From NCBI RefSeq assembly GCF_905220365.1, contig NC_061143.1, forward strand, positions 3,968,001-4,032,000: a stretch of 64,000 nt of DNA. Direction: 5' to 3'. The DNA is from Vanessa cardui. Lineage: Eukaryota; Arthropoda; Insecta; Lepidoptera; Nymphalidae. Below, in pieces: positions 10,793-23,215 of the stretch. How positions within the stretch are numbered: the first letter of the stretch is position 1; each line of letters opens with the position of its first letter. The notes below the pieces were generated by a model, which was not told the DNA's origin, did no database searches, and saw only the letters and a program-made list of their open reading frames with translations. Made by a program: the position numbers and the translations under genes.

Positions 10793-11276
10793 ACTTGGGT
10801 AGGTACTACCCATTGATTGTTGTGTTCCGGTTTGAAGGCTGAGTGAGCGGGTGTAACAACAGACACAAGTGGCATAATTAGTTTCCAAGATTTAAAGCGC
10901 ATTGGCTATGTATATAAATAAATATGAGTCAACATCACATACATTACTCTGATCCCAACGTAAGTAGCTGAAGCACTTGTGTTAAGGAAATCAGAAGTAA
11001 CGACGGTACCACAAACACCCAGACCCAAGACAACATAGAAAAATAATACTAATCTACATCGACTCGGCCGGGAATCGAACCCGGGACCTCAGAGTGGCGT
11101 AACCATGAAAACCGGTGTACACACCACTCGACCATGAAGGTGGTCGATGTATGTAATGGTAAATATTTCTCATGCACTTTCTTATATCAATCTCACATCT
11201 TATATTAGTGTCTATGGGGGGTGACCACTAAACACCGGGTGTATGAATAGCTCGTCCGATTACTTATTAAAAAAAA
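10793..11276 (+). repeat. Rep-D tail split by a SINE-B
   Basis: The first half (10793-10912) has GGGTAGGTACTACCC, GTGTTCCGGTTTGAAGGCTG and GCGCATTGGCTATGTA. The second half (11145-11276) resumes with GTAATGGTAAATATTTCTC and ends CTCGTCCGATTACTTATT plus A-run. The two halves join into the family consensus once the SINE-B is removed. Confidence 0.8.
10913..11144 (-). mobile_element. SINE-B nested in Rep-D
   Basis: Minus-strand tRNA-derived SINE. Reversed tail TATAAATAAATATGAG, body CATTACTCTGATCCCAACG and GCACTTGTGTTAAGG, and head CGGGAATCGAACCCGGGACC (B box) to CACCACTCGACCATG (A box). The tRNA-like head is well preserved. Confidence 0.9.
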
Positions 11277-11880
11277 TCTTGGTGTACAATCCATCCCTCT
11301 CTAACTCACGTTAAGCGTAACTTATCTGGAGGGAAATTAGAAATGATAATTTTTCGAATATATACGTTTAATATTATATACAAATATTCTTTGTACACAC
11401 TACGAGATACTTAAAATGTTATTAAAAACCACTCGAATGGGCAATTCAATTATTCATATTATTCATTCATATATTTTTTGCACAGGTATGTCAGTCCTAA
11501 TGTACTGTCTTCCTTTTCTTTTAACAATATTTATTATAAATAGCCATTTAATAGAATTTCAGGAGCATCCTAGCAGATTCTAACAGAGTCTGCTACAATA
11601 CTCTGAACAAATCCAAGATCGAAATATGCCTTTAAACTTGATAACAGTAACTTTCTCTGATTCTTGCTACATTACATCAACAAGTGATATAGGTCTTCAT
11701 AATTCAACAGTAATACGACTTAATCATAGGGCATTACAGTGATACTCGTATTGATTTTGCTTTATTTATTTTAATAGTACTGACAGATCTGACCTCGCGC
11801 ACTTTTCTTTTAAATATATAGCGAAGCGATCTTTATATAAAACAAATGGAATCCATGTCTACTAAGTTATCTTGATCTTA
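11277..11880. other. AT-rich DNA, nothing assigned
   Basis: Contains a small imperfect duplication around GCAGATTCTAACAGAGTCTGC (11574). Otherwise nothing was recognised. Confidence 0.45.
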
Positions 11881-12127
11881 GCTGAGATGGCCCAGTGGTT
11901 AGAAAGCGTGCATCTTAACCGATGGTGCGGGTTCAAACCCAGGCGAGCACCACTATATATGTGTTTATTTTGTGTTTATAATTCATCTCGTGCTCGGCGG
12001 AAGAAAAACATCGTGACAAAACCTGCATGTGTCTAATTTCGTTGAAATTCTGCCACATGTGCATTCCACCAAACCGCATTGGAACAGCGTGGTGGAATAC
12101 GTTCCAAACCCTCTCCTTAATGGAAGT
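11881..12127 (+). mobile_element. SINE-A, 3' truncated
   Basis: Head GCTGAGATGGCCCAGTGG, B box GGTTCAAACC, CACTATATATGTG, ATTCATCTCGTGCTCGGCGG, CGCATTGGAACAGCGTGG, then CTCTCCTTAATGGAAG, after which the match stops. The tail is lost. Confidence 0.92.
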
Positions 12128-13365
12128 TTCTTATATTTGTACTTGCTAATATCAAAAGTATTTTAATAAATAGTAACAGTTTATGTATTTATTATTATTA
12201 TACGAGTATGTCGATGTCGATCCTATGTTATATCGACACTGTATAAATAAATATACATCAAGTGTTTGGAAAATGTCTAATACAATGTTATATTAGATTT
12301 CATCGTTTTATTGACCGTAAAATTTTGTTCATTATCACTGGCCAAAAGAAAACATTCCTTTTTTAAATAAAAAAAAAAAAAATGATATAGATGAAACAGC
12401 TTGTAAATATATTAATGTTTGCGTTATATTTGTGCTAACTACCACGCAGTGATATGTTAGTCGGATAAATACATGATATAGGTTTCCTTATGATGTTTTT
12501 CCTTCACCACTGTTTTAGTGGCTGCAGATCAAAAGGTTCCAATGTCAGTTCAAACTGCTAAAGAGTTATTTAGGTTTTTGTGAGGAAATTTGTTGAAAAA
12601 TTCTTGAGATTTATAAATAAAAAAAATATTGAAATCTTAAAATTACTTCACTGAACAATTTAAAACAATATTTCTCAACTACATCATTTCACACATTCAT
12701 TCAAAGGAACGAGATTAAAAACGTATCACTCAAAGCTGTCGTGGTCGTGTCGTTCCCTCTAAATGGATCGTTCGAATCCCTCCCATATATAAAACCACAA
12801 ACCGTGAAATAAATGGATAACATAACTATTCCAAATTCAAATCTATTAACGTAGGTATATTTTTTTTCCGTCGAAGTCGAAGGAAGGGAATAGGAGAAAT
12901 CGAGGTTGTATACAATTCGAATAGTTTTATTGTGCAACTGTATTTAACGATCGACGATATTGTATTTTCATTCAATCATTCGGTCATTGCTGTGTTACTT
13001 GATACAATTCTGTAATTGGATCTCAACTTGTATACTATGCTAAGCATTGTAAAGTGTTTTATGCATTTTATTGAAAGGGTTTTGTAGTCAGAACACGTGA
13101 TTTTTAATGGAAATTGCGAGTTCAAACCCGGGCATACATGCTCTAACTTGTCCCTAAAATGGGATAGACTTTTGCCCATCTGTGGAATGAATACAGACCA
13201 TTATCTTTCAACTATTTTTTCTCTGTTCTAAAGAAAATAATTTATGTCTCATGAGGATACTGTGAATCTTTTAAAACTTTGATTTTTATTTTTCAAATGA
13301 CAAGTAAATTAATTGAATTGAATACTTGTAACTTTGCAAACCATTTAATTTAATAAGTACTGAGT
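12128..13365. other. AT-rich DNA with doubtful SINE-like scraps
   Basis: TTTTTCCTTCACCAC at 12497 and GCGAGTTCAAACCCGGGCAT at 13117 resemble SINE-A body and B box, but the surrounding sequence does not match. No gene was seen. Confidence 0.35.
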
Positions 13366-13499
13366 TATAAGATATTCTACCACCAAACAACAATTCTTAG
13401 TATACTTGTGTTCCAGTTTGAACAGTGAGCCAGTGAAGCTAAAGACACAAAGGTATCTTAGATCCCAAGCTTGGTGGCGTATTAGAGCCAGAGGTACCA
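13366..13499 (+). repeat. Rep-D fragment
   Basis: ATTCTACCACCAAACAAC, TGTGTTCCAGTTTGAAC, GTGAGCCAGTGAAGC and TTGGTGGCGTATTAG follow the Rep-D order. It is truncated before the A-rich end. Confidence 0.75.
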
Positions 13500-14845
13500 C
13501 TTTTAAATACCTTTTTTTTTGTCAATCGATAACGAATATCTTTTAAATGTTGTAATTTTCACGACGTATATTTCTTATACAATAGAAAATGTTTGTTCAT
13601 CAATGATGGTTCACAGATGAATTTGAATATCCGAATACCAAAGTCGCGATCACAGCAAATCGTAAATAAAGGTGTTACACCAATGAAATGTCCATAGTCG
13701 TAAACTTGTCGGTAGCTTTTAGCTCCCTGACATACGACGGACGTAAAACTGAGATTAATATGAACTAGATATGACACAATAATTTGAATAATACTCTAAA
13801 AGGTCAATGGACTTATCATTTAAGAATTCGAATAAGTTTAAAAAAGGAAATGAATATTTTTAAGTGTTCTTTTTTTAATTTGAAAATGGAACGCGTTCCA
13901 TTCCAATCAACTGCAATTTAGTCATGCCAAGCAGTAACGATTTTATTATTCCAAATTCCTATAGAATAAAGAACGTGGTTAATAACGTAATGTAATTTAA
14001 ATTTTTAAGTAAATTAAATGCTTGGAATTGTTTAGTGAGTGTGCAAGTGTAATTACTAGACAAGCCACATTATAATTGAGCTTATTTACACTTCTAACAT
14101 TGCTGAAGTCTGTGGGCGTAGATCAGTTAGCATTGCATGGCTCAATTATTTAAGGAATAAATAAGTAAACAATTGATACTGAAATAGTTTACAAATAACT
14201 TTGTTACTTATTAACAACAGATTTCAGATATCATATAAGTAACACTAATATTCCAAAACCATACTTCGATGACACAACTACATAGCGAATAGTAATAAAC
14301 AAATGAACTAACTGAGATTAGACCTGGAAACTTGCCAAGCGATTAGTGTTTACAAAACACTAGTACTTGTAGCCCTTATTGTATTAACAATAGAGTTGAA
14401 ATTTAAATAAAAATGTATATCTGAATACGGTATATGGTCGGATCGACCGCTAACTGCACTGTTAACTGCATCGCCAGTATAGCGTTATTATCAAGTTAAA
14501 ACGGAATCTTAGTAACGTGTTAATGTTAGTTTCTCTAGTTCCTAACACTTTGAATGGGATTTATCATATCTATCCTTGCCTTTACTGGTATATAAGAATC
14601 GTTGGAACGTCTGTGCAGAGACCACCTGTTACAAATCATGCTCTTTCAGCTTCGTAATATATACCTAACTCTGTGAATGAAATTTATTATACCCGTCATT
14701 TGCTTTCGTAATATAATGCTGGAGCACATTGTGGACCTGTTTTAGTAACTCTAGAAATTTCTGGGAGGAGGATATTTTTAATTTAAACATTATAAAAGTA
14801 AATTGATCCATTACACTTAATACACCATTGAATAACTATATAGTA
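13500..14845. other. AT-rich DNA, nothing assigned
   Basis: No gene, RNA or recognised repeat was seen. Confidence 0.5.
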
Positions 14846-15120
14846 TAAAACAAAGTCGCTTTCTCTGTAGGGACAGAGATTTAAGCATACATAAGGATAT
14901 AGGGATATCCCGATGTATGAATCTTTAAAACTACGCAACGGATTTTGATGCGGTTTTTTTAATAGATAGAGTGATTCGAAAGGAAGCTATTTATATATAA
15001 TACATGGACAATATAGTAAAGAAAGACTGATAATTTTAGAAGTTTGTAATGTGATGTCGTAAATAAACAAATTCTTTAGTATATTTTGTACCAGTATTAC
15101 AACCGCTATTATAAGCTAAT
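14846..15120 (+). repeat. Rep-F copy (empty SINE site)
   Basis: AAAGTCGCTTTCTCTGTAGG, TTTAAAACTACGCAACGG, TTTTGATGCGGTTTTTTT, ATAGATAGAGTGATTC and TACATGGACAATATAGTAA. It contains uninterrupted GAAGTTTGTAAT at 15039-15050, the same 12 bp that is duplicated around a SINE-A in the copy at 21115-21570. Confidence 0.8.
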
Positions 15121-16792
15121 ACCGTACAGAAGAAAAATTGTAGTTTTGTAAGTTTTAGGTGATAAAACATATCCATAATCAGATTATTCACTATTAAAGA
15201 TAATTACTGCTTATAAAGCGTTATCAATGTACGATGATTGAGTGAGTCCTTGTTATGTTAGAAGCGAGTTCATTTTCTCGTCTGATTTTCTACTATCAGT
15301 GTAAGATAAAGGTTTATATATATTTAATAGCTTTGTACAACCGTAAAATCCTTATGTTTGTGGATTCTTCAAAAAGATTGAAAGTGTAATAAAAGGCAAC
15401 TTGTATTTTACGACCGAAACGCGACTCCACGTTTGATTTATCACGACCATCAAGAGTGAGGGATTTAAACACTTTTATGAGTTTTTCAATGAAAAGTCCA
15501 TAGTTTATAGCCAAGTTTGAGAAATAGATCGAAATTAACAAGGAAAATTGGGACTATGTTATCGTCATTGTAACGCAATATAAATCAACATTTTTAATTA
15601 CATTAGTATGAAAGAAAAAGGAGGACGGATGTAAGACAGATTAATTAAAAAATAATAATAATTCAAAAATAGAATTTGTAACGTCTGGTAATTTAAGTCT
15701 TTAATATTTTTCACTAAACGATGACAATATCATCAGTATAACAAAGTTTTTAACGATTATTACAACAGCAATAAATACTAAGAAGTGAAGTCATTTGCCA
15801 TAACGACTCATACAACCTGCGCTTGCCACATCTAGTAACATTACTTCCTTATGCTGTGATTACAATTATTCTAATCAGATTGAAGTTTCAAATTAGTTTC
15901 CTCCTCAACATTTAAGGGTCCAGATAAACATGGTCATCATTCTGATCTTAATAATGATCCATACACGGTTAGTATACAATACTCTTCAGTAGAAGTTTTG
16001 TAATACGAAACTACCAATTGCAACAAGACACCTTTGTATCATATTTTGCTTAATATGTGACTATTGCTATGACTTTACTTTCCCACGTAAAGATCTTTCT
16101 TTAAAAATCCAGTTATAACCGGTTATTATACATCATGTTTGTTTGTTGCTACTACCAATTCTTACCATATCTGTGCCAGGTACTGGGAGGTACCTATTGA
16201 TTCATAGATCTGATTCATCTATCTCTCCAGGTACTCTTTCTCTCCTTTGTTTCTCCTTTTTAGGTGCTATTACTTCGAGTTCCTTAATCGATACATATAA
16301 CATATAAACGATATATAATTGTTATATAGTAGAGTATAAATATATCCTAATATTTTTTTTGTCTTTTTTTCTAACCAATAAATCTAAGATCCTCTGATTA
16401 CACAATCCATGCAAATAAAATATAAATAATATTTTATTATAAATAGCTCAGTTATATTTGTGTTCTTTATTTTTTCTAAAAAAGTAAAATGTCGGTTTTC
16501 ATAGGTATATTTCTGTCGCTGGCTTTGTGAAAAATGGCAAATTTATGTTATCACGATAATGATCGAGGGTCACATGCCCTGAAAGAAACTTTCTTTTCAA
16601 GGGTTAAGCTGACAATATCTCCCATATTTATACAGCTTTGTCCAAAAATGACATCAAAAGGCGAGTTTAAGGAAAATATTTTTTTATTTTATTTCGTTGG
16701 GTTACAATTTTGCCAAATATACGATTTTTTTTCGAGAAAATTCGATCCAACATCTTGATAAAATCCTGTCGTCAAATCAAATACTGAAGAAT
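15121..16792. other. AT-rich DNA, nothing assigned
   Basis: No gene or recognised repeat. Open frames of up to about 75 codons have no domains. Confidence 0.5.
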
Positions 16793-17044
16793 ACTTGGTG
16801 GTAGGGCTCTGTTCAAACCCGTCTGGGTAGTTACCAGCCACTCATCAGTTATTCTACCGCCAAATAACAGTACTCAGTATTGTTGTGTTCCGGTTTGAAG
16901 GGTGGGTGAGCCAGTGTAACTACAGGCACAAGGGACATGACATCTTAGTTTCCAAGGTTGGTGGCACATTGACGATGTAAGGAATTGTAATATTTCTTAC
17001 CATTGGCCCATATGCTCGTCCGCCAAACTATATGATAAAAAATA
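16793..17044 (+). repeat. Rep-D tail, best-preserved copy
   Basis: Runs from GGTAGGGCTCTGTTCAAACC through CCACTCATCAGTTATTC, TGTGTTCCGGTTTGAAGGGT, GAGCCAGTGTAACTACAGGC and GGTTGGTGGCACATTGACG, to GGCCCATATGCTCGTCCGCC and an A-rich end. There is a short deletion before GGCCCATATG. Confidence 0.85.
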
Positions 17045-19214
17045 ACCACTAGATCTGGAAAACATCTTATATTTTAGTTCCTTTATAAATTTTGACAATA
17101 TTAAAATAAACAAGACGAACTTTGCGATCATCCATCTTGGAGACGTATTTTCATAGGATGCCCAAGTTTCGGGCTGAAGCGAGCGTCCGTTATATTGTTC
17201 TTGATGTATGGTGAATGTTGGACACTTTATATTACTTTCTATTATGAATTACACTATATCCTGTAATTCATACTTAACTGGTTGAAACTGGTTTGCAAAT
17301 CAAGTCAACTGCGGCACAGAAGGACTTGAGGCCGAAAGTCATCGTACCGATAAATCTATGCGCATAAATTCGGCGTAGTCTTTTTGTTGATGACAAATTT
17401 GGTTCTGTTAAGCGATCTTGGTCTTTTGTAAAATCTTCATTGAATTTCGAAATGATTAATTTAGTTGAAAATGATACTCTGATTTTAAAAGGTCCGAAAT
17501 TTCTCACAGTATCTTTTAAATCGAATATTGGTAATTCCGCATGTAAGGACTACATTTGAAAAGACATACATTTTTAAATTTAGATATTATTGAAAGAATG
17601 TAACCGATAAATGAATGAATCCTTAAGATATTTTGTATAATTTCCTTCATGCAAACAAAGTAATACATATTAACATTTTCCACTAAATTATGCTTGGTTA
17701 GTACCAAATCCACCCAAATCTACAAATTGTTTTTGGTACAAAATTGGGTAACTTAATTTGGATTTGTCATGAATCAATAGATTGACTTTTAAGGCTATCT
17801 ATATATCAATACTTAATATTGAATAAATTAATACAGTCATCAAGCTGTACATATAAATAAGACTAAATAGCGAAGATAGATTCGCCTGCAGTCTATAATA
17901 CAATTCTGTTGAGACCATACAAGCAGACATGTAACAGTCGGATGGCCAGGCTATATCTGCTGAAATATGGCGAACATATTTCAGGCTCGGACGGTCTCGC
18001 GTCCACGACAAGCGTTATTGCGCTTACGATATATTTATATTTCTATGTGTATGTGTGCGTGTACCATCACAGAGATAAGTGGGATCAATGATCCGTTACT
18101 ATACTATTATTTTAATTGAATAAATCCAATGTTGTTACGTCCATTGTGTTTTTTAGTATTTGTTATTAGTATTTGATCTGTAACTTTCGTCTAGTTCAAT
18201 GGTTGTATTTAAATGTATACAAGTGCTTTTACATGTGTGTGTAGGTATATTATTATATACATATATTCGTAGAGAAATTGAATGTAGAACATCTATCTCT
18301 TATTTGGATTATTGTCAGGACCTTAGTGTTTTTAATAATCCTCAAGCATTTACAGCCATACTTATAAATTTTTGAATGTTGAGTTAAAACGAGTATCATC
18401 TATCTATCTCATTTTATCATCATTGAATAGTCACTCGAAAGAAGAAGACACAACATTGTTTAACTACTCACTTCTAAAGAAGATTTATTAATAAAGCCAG
18501 CAATGTTACAACATTTGAAATTATATTATTAATATGGAATTCACTGGTCGGAGAACTTCTCTCGGGATAATATGTATTGGAAGTTATTCACCGGTACACC
18601 AATACGAATACACCAATATTGGACGATATGCATGACGTCATATTCTTACGATGTTTCTCATTATCAAGATGACGAAATGACTTAAACTAACAAATAATCT
18701 GAAAACTCAGTGGCCCAGATTGGAACTGATTTGATCCAAAAATTGCCCAATCCGAACTGTTAAAGTAGCATTAAGCAAATTGTTATTAAATATTAATAAT
18801 TATTGAATTAAATTTTGCGCTATTGTGGTCGAAATTGTAATAATAAAATTTGCATATAATACCCGTTTTACATGTATACCGTTACACAAATGGTTTAATA
18901 AATTTCCATTGTCTTGTGGTTCATTGTCATTTTACTGGTTGTATGGAAGAAATTGGATTGCTTTTAAACTAAAACGATCTGCATGTGCTGCTCAAGACTG
19001 CATAGGTTGTGTATTTTTAAAAAGGAGAGCGTATATCCCACAAATAAAATCGAATTAAAAATAGAGAACCTTTTTTGTCACGCTGTGATAAATATTATAG
19101 AAGTATACATATATATGATTAAAAGGCAATAACTGACGAGTAATACACATAAAAATAATTTCAGTACACATTCAAACGGACAGTTATCGATCGCATTCCG
19201 TAAATAGACAGACA
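17045..19214. other. Long AT-rich stretch, nothing assigned
   Basis: About 2.2 kb without a recognised repeat or gene. A TGACGTCA palindrome lies at 18633-18640. Short frames at 17274-17507 and 18825-19058 have no recognisable domain. Confidence 0.45.
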
Positions 19215-19305
19215 GTTAACCGCAGATAGTATTAGGACGGGAATCAAACCCGCATACCGCACGACCGCGTATCCTTGACACTTCCTGATTACGCGTAACA
19301 CTGGG
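19215..19305 (-). repeat. Possible tRNA-derived repeat head
   Basis: On the minus strand CGGTATGCGGGTTTGATTCC resembles a pol III B box with T-arm. No clear A box at tRNA spacing was established and no second copy was seen. Confidence 0.25.
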
Positions 19306-19365
19306 AGCGGTGCCGAGTTTAAATTATAAATCGTTTTATTGCGTACAATCTCATTTTTATTACGT

Positions 19366-19480
19366 TTTTAGGGTTCCGTAAAACTATATAATAAAAACCT
19401 TAGCGTGTGTTTATTTGTCACACTTTAATGGCATCTTTGCATGAAACTACAATTTTTATGTATCTGTTAAAGTAAATGCT
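19366..19480 (+). repeat. Rep-H 5' fragment
   Basis: TTTTTAGGGTTCCGTAAAAC is the conserved start of Rep-H, also seen at 37476. The rest is decayed. Confidence 0.5.
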
Positions 19481-19547
19481 CTGATTTTATTTCTTTGTGA
19501 TTTTATTAATTCTATTTTACACTTATTTATAAACTAGTAGTAGCCCG

Positions 19548-19727
19548 CGGCTTCGCTCGCATTTTAGCGTGTCACGTGTCATGTCTCTTGCCTTAGCCAA
19601 AAAAGTGGCATATGTCCTTTCTTACAGTTCAAGCTTGCTTCATACCAAATTTCATCAAATTTGTTCAGCATTTTGTTCACGAAAGAACGACAAATAGAAA
19701 GACAGACACTTATAATAATAATATAGA
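19548..19727 (-). repeat. Rep-E copy
   Basis: AGCCCGCGGCTTCGCTCGC, CAAGCTTGCTTCATACC, AAATTTCATCAAATTTG, ACGAAAGAACGACAAATAG and a closing TAATAATATAGAT. Near full length in minus orientation. Confidence 0.8.
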
Positions 19728-20097
19728 TTTGAAGGTTCGCGAAGTATTTTATTAATTTCATACAATATATTAGACTGTGATTCACATAACGATTTTTGTA
19801 TAAAAATAATACTAGGTCAAGAGTCTCGAACAAAACCCAATTATTATGCATGTTAATATTAAACAAAAGAAATATTTCCCATTTTAAAACTATATTTTAT
19901 TACGATTACATAAAAATCAGATAATCTCATACATAATAACTAAATCATTCACATCTCTTTTAATGTAATTTAAATGAATACGGAACCCAGCGCGGTCTGA
20001 CACGGTCGAGCTTGAATTATTTAAATAATTCAATACCGCAAACACCGCAAAATGCTCAGCGCGTTATGTAAAATTATTTATCACATCGTTATATTGT
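19728..20097. other. AT-rich DNA, nothing assigned
   Basis: No recognised content. A short inverted AATTATTTAAATAATT lies near 20013. Confidence 0.45.
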
Positions 20098-20345
20098 AAG
20101 TTGTCTCGTTAGCTTAGTGGTTAAATATAAAGCCGCAGATTCCGTGGTCCTGGGTTCTAACCCCAGCTCTAGAACATAAAATCTAAAGCCCGGGTCAGAT
20201 TCGTATCAGATTTGCCGTCTAATCGAATTGTAAGTGTTAGGAAATAGTTCTATACTATATATCGTTCGTAGTATAACCTATCTTATTCGCCGTGGACGAT
20301 ATCTGTTCGTAAATCATTAATATTGTATGTATATATATGTTAAAT
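20098..20345 (+). mobile_element. SINE-C (tRNA-headed repeat)
   Basis: TAGCTTAGTGGTT (20110) is a good A box. GGGTTCTAACCCC (20152) is a B box with T-arm complementarity. The tRNA-like head continues into AATCTAAAGCCCGGGTCAG and an AT-rich tail. It differs from SINE-A and SINE-B. A true tRNA gene is unlikely because I see no clean acceptor stem. Confidence 0.5.
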
Positions 20346-20439
20346 TAAATAAAAAACGTACGTGTTTATATACATATTGCCATATATTATTATTAATCCA
20401 TATTCTGTCCTGACTCTATGCAGGCCAGTCTTAAGTGAT

Positions 20440-20525
20440 AACCACACGCTAATCCGTTACTCTACCGCAAAATATGAGTAGTTAGTAAATACAGACGAGG
20501 GACATAACATCAATATATCCTTCTG
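20440..20525 (+). repeat. Rep-D fragment, decayed
   Basis: CCGTTACTCTACCGCAAAAT and GAGGGACATAACATC correspond to the 5' part of Rep-D, with a large internal loss. Confidence 0.5.
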
Positions 20526-21114
20526 TAAGAACTCACTTCGTATCTCACTCGAGAAATGTTCTAAAATCACTTACAGAGTCGACTTACAACTTACGTAATT
20601 TTGATACGTATATCCTAAAATTTTTATAATTATACCTTAGATATGTGATATTCAGAGATTTCACAATCGTGTTCTTCAGTGAGATTCGAATTTCTTTTTA
20701 CAGAATAGGCTTCTTGCCAGCAAAATATTAACTTCGATAAGATACTTCTTACAATGCGAAAACGTTAAGTTAATTGCGATTTTTTTATTTCATTCGGGTG
20801 ATATATAACCTCTTCGCATGCCCAACTTCTTTCTTTCTTTAACACGTCATTCGATTCACAGCTGACAGTTATTTGTTTACTTAATTATCATAGATAATTA
20901 ATAATGCTTCGCTTCCTTGTTAGACGGTTATCATCGCACACAATAGACGCTGATTAATGGCGGGAAACTCGTTTGTCAAGATATCCTCTCGAATCTATAG
21001 GATTCCGAATGTACTAATACATGGGTTATGGCATAGTTTGTTTTACCATCACAATCAACATTACACAGTATAAAACAAATTATATTCCATCTGTCCCTAT
21101 GTATGGTTATATCT
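20526..21114. other. AT-rich DNA, nothing assigned
   Basis: No recognised gene or repeat. Confidence 0.5.
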
Positions 21115-21570
21115 TTTAAATTAAGTGTTTTGAGAGGAAGGTTATTGTATATAATACATGGACAATATAGTAAGGAAACACTGATAATTTTAGAAGTTTG
21201 TAATAACAGCAACAACAACAACAGCCTGTAAATTCCCACTGCTGGGCTAAAGGCCTTCTCTCCCTTTGAGGAGAAGGTTTGGAACATATTCCACCACGCT
21301 GTTCCAATGCGGCTTAGTGGAATGTACATATGGCAGAATTGCTCACGATGTTTTCCTTCACCGCTGAGTACGAGATGAATTATAAAGACAAATTAAGCAC
21401 ATGAAACAGCGGTGCTTGCCTGGGTTTGAACCCGCAACCATCGGTTGAGATGCACGCGTTCTAACCACTGGGCCATCTCGAAGTTTGTAATGTGATGTCG
21501 TAAATTAACAAATTCTTTAGTATATTTAGTATCAGTATTGAACCCGTGTGATGTCGGAACGGGCCACTAG
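21115..21570 (+). repeat. Rep-F copy interrupted by SINE-A
   Basis: TTTGAGAGGAAGGTTATTG and TACATGGACAATATAGTAAG precede the SINE. GTGATGTCGTAAATTAAC, TTTAGTATATTTAGTATC and CGGGCCACTAGTA follow it. The sequence on both sides matches 14990-15110 when the insert is removed. Confidence 0.85.
21205..21479 (-). mobile_element. SINE-A nested in Rep-F, with TSD
   Basis: GTT-tail type: ACAACAACAACAGCCTGTAA, CCTTTGAGGAGAAGG, CACGCTGTTCCAATGCGG, CACCGCTGAGTACGAGATG, AACAGCGGTGCTTGCC, GGTTTGAACCC, CACTGGGCCATCTC. A 12-bp duplication GAAGTTTGTAAT flanks it (21193-21204 and 21480-21491). A short deletion removes part of the mid region. Confidence 0.96.
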
Positions 21571-21924
21571 TATGAGATAAATTAGGTTTAAACATATTCG
21601 AAAACCATAACAAAAGTTATAAATATATAAAAAGCAAATATATATTTATTTAATATCCATTGAAATAAATGATTAACTTTTGTATGAAAAAGAGGTCGCT
21701 CTGGAAACGCCGACCCAAAATTATCTTTATCTACATTGACATAATAAGCCATATAAAAAGATATTTACCAGAAAATATTTCTCGTGGGCGATAAGCTAGA
21801 CAGCGTTGTGTCTTCTTCTTTCAAATGTAAAATCAATTATGTAAAAAAGGGACAAAAAACTTTTCTTCTAATATACGTAGGTGGACAATACAAAATGTTA
21901 ACCATTCCTTACATCGAACTTGAA
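21571..21924. other. AT-rich DNA, nothing assigned
   Basis: No recognised content. Confidence 0.5.
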
Positions 21925-22010
21925 CTAAGATGTTATGTCAATTGTGCCTGTTGTTACACTGAACCCAAGAACAGTGGATACTGCTGTATAACGGTAGAAT
22001 ATAGTATCAA
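21925..22010 (-). repeat. Rep-D fragment, reversed
   Basis: AGATGTTATGTCAATTGTGC, TGTTACACTGAACCC, and GTATAACGGTAGAATATAG are the complement of Rep-D. The 86-codon open frame over this stretch is repeat-derived. Confidence 0.65.
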
Positions 22011-23157
22011 ACTTCAGTCTCGTGAACAAGACATTCGTAGATAATGTCGAAATGTCGAGCTCCACCAAACAAAAATAAAAAAGCATACTAAATATCCCGT
22101 TCTAAATAATTTACAATCTAGTAATACCTACCAAAAGTGGTAGCTCAAAGCCCTATTACCAAAATAAACTAAACACATAAACAGATGTAAATGTATTAGA
22201 AGCATTACATGACTTCAAAAAAAAATAGACCAAATTATTTGGAACAAGAATATCGTCTATATTGATAACTTACTGCTTCTGATTCTTCGATTGTCAAATG
22301 GCTTCGAACTCATTACATCCAACGTCACAAATATTTCTCATATATTATTATAACGGTATATTCTTTCAATTACGGAAAACAAACCAAAATAAACCTTATA
22401 CAATTCTATTAGGATTCAAGTTCTATTAACAGACCAACTCACTCCCTTATAGGGAAAGGCATTTGACACAATAAGTCCAACGGGATACGAAAATTATCAC
22501 TCCACGTATAAGGTCGTAAGAATTTGTGATGAACGATTTAAAAAGACGTTTCCAATTTAATAAAAGTATTATAATTAATGGAGAAAGTATCTAATTATTA
22601 CATCGTGTTGGAATATTGTATGACTTCTGAATTTATCGGCGTAAATTAGATTTTTAAGCATTTGTTATCATACATCAAATTGAATTTCATTATACAAAAT
22701 TTGAAGTTATGTATCAGTCTCAATGAAGTTACATCTCTTCGTGATCTGTATTTGTAATAAACTTGGACAAACCCGTACCCCAAAGTAGGTAAAAAATATC
22801 TCTCCATTAATTATATGTCATAAAATTTATATTATATGATTATTCATATCTTTTCTAATGCGCCTTATTTGGTTGCATTATTTAATTTGATCATTAAATA
22901 TATTAATTAACATAGCGAAACTATTTTGAATTATAGTGTATTGAATAACTTTGTACTAACATATATATAAGAGACAACATCAGTTAGTGAATCTGTAAAG
23001 AAAATAAATATTTTTTAATCTGTTAAATTCACTATGCTCTATATAATAAAGAAAGCTTATCCTGTACAAAAGAGATATTTGATTCAATTTTACTATATAA
23101 GTGCACTTTGTGATTCCAATGTGATACTGTCTCTTGGAAAGTGGTTACGTCCTTATA
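22011..23157. other. AT-rich DNA, nothing assigned
   Basis: No recognised gene or repeat over about 1.1 kb. Confidence 0.5.
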
Positions 23158-23215
23158 CTCTGTAATTACACTGACTCACTCAGCCTTTACAAAGCATTGT
23201 TCCCTTGCAGCAAAA
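23158..23215 (-). repeat. Rep-D scrap, reversed
   Basis: GTAATTACACTGACTCACTC followed by AGCCTTTACAAAGCATTG matches the complement of the Rep-D core. Confidence 0.45.

Noticed and set aside
10913..11144. True tRNA gene from the well-formed A and B boxes
   Set aside because: The acceptor and D stems do not close properly, and the same head recurs with a common body and tail, so it is SINE-B.
12722..12800. GTTCGAATCCC resembling a tRNA B box
   Set aside because: No A box at the right spacing and no stem pairing. Probably chance or a very old SINE.
21784..22044. Cysteine-rich 86-codon frame that looks like a small secreted peptide
   Set aside because: The cysteine-rich part is reversed Rep-D sequence, and the frame has no signal peptide.
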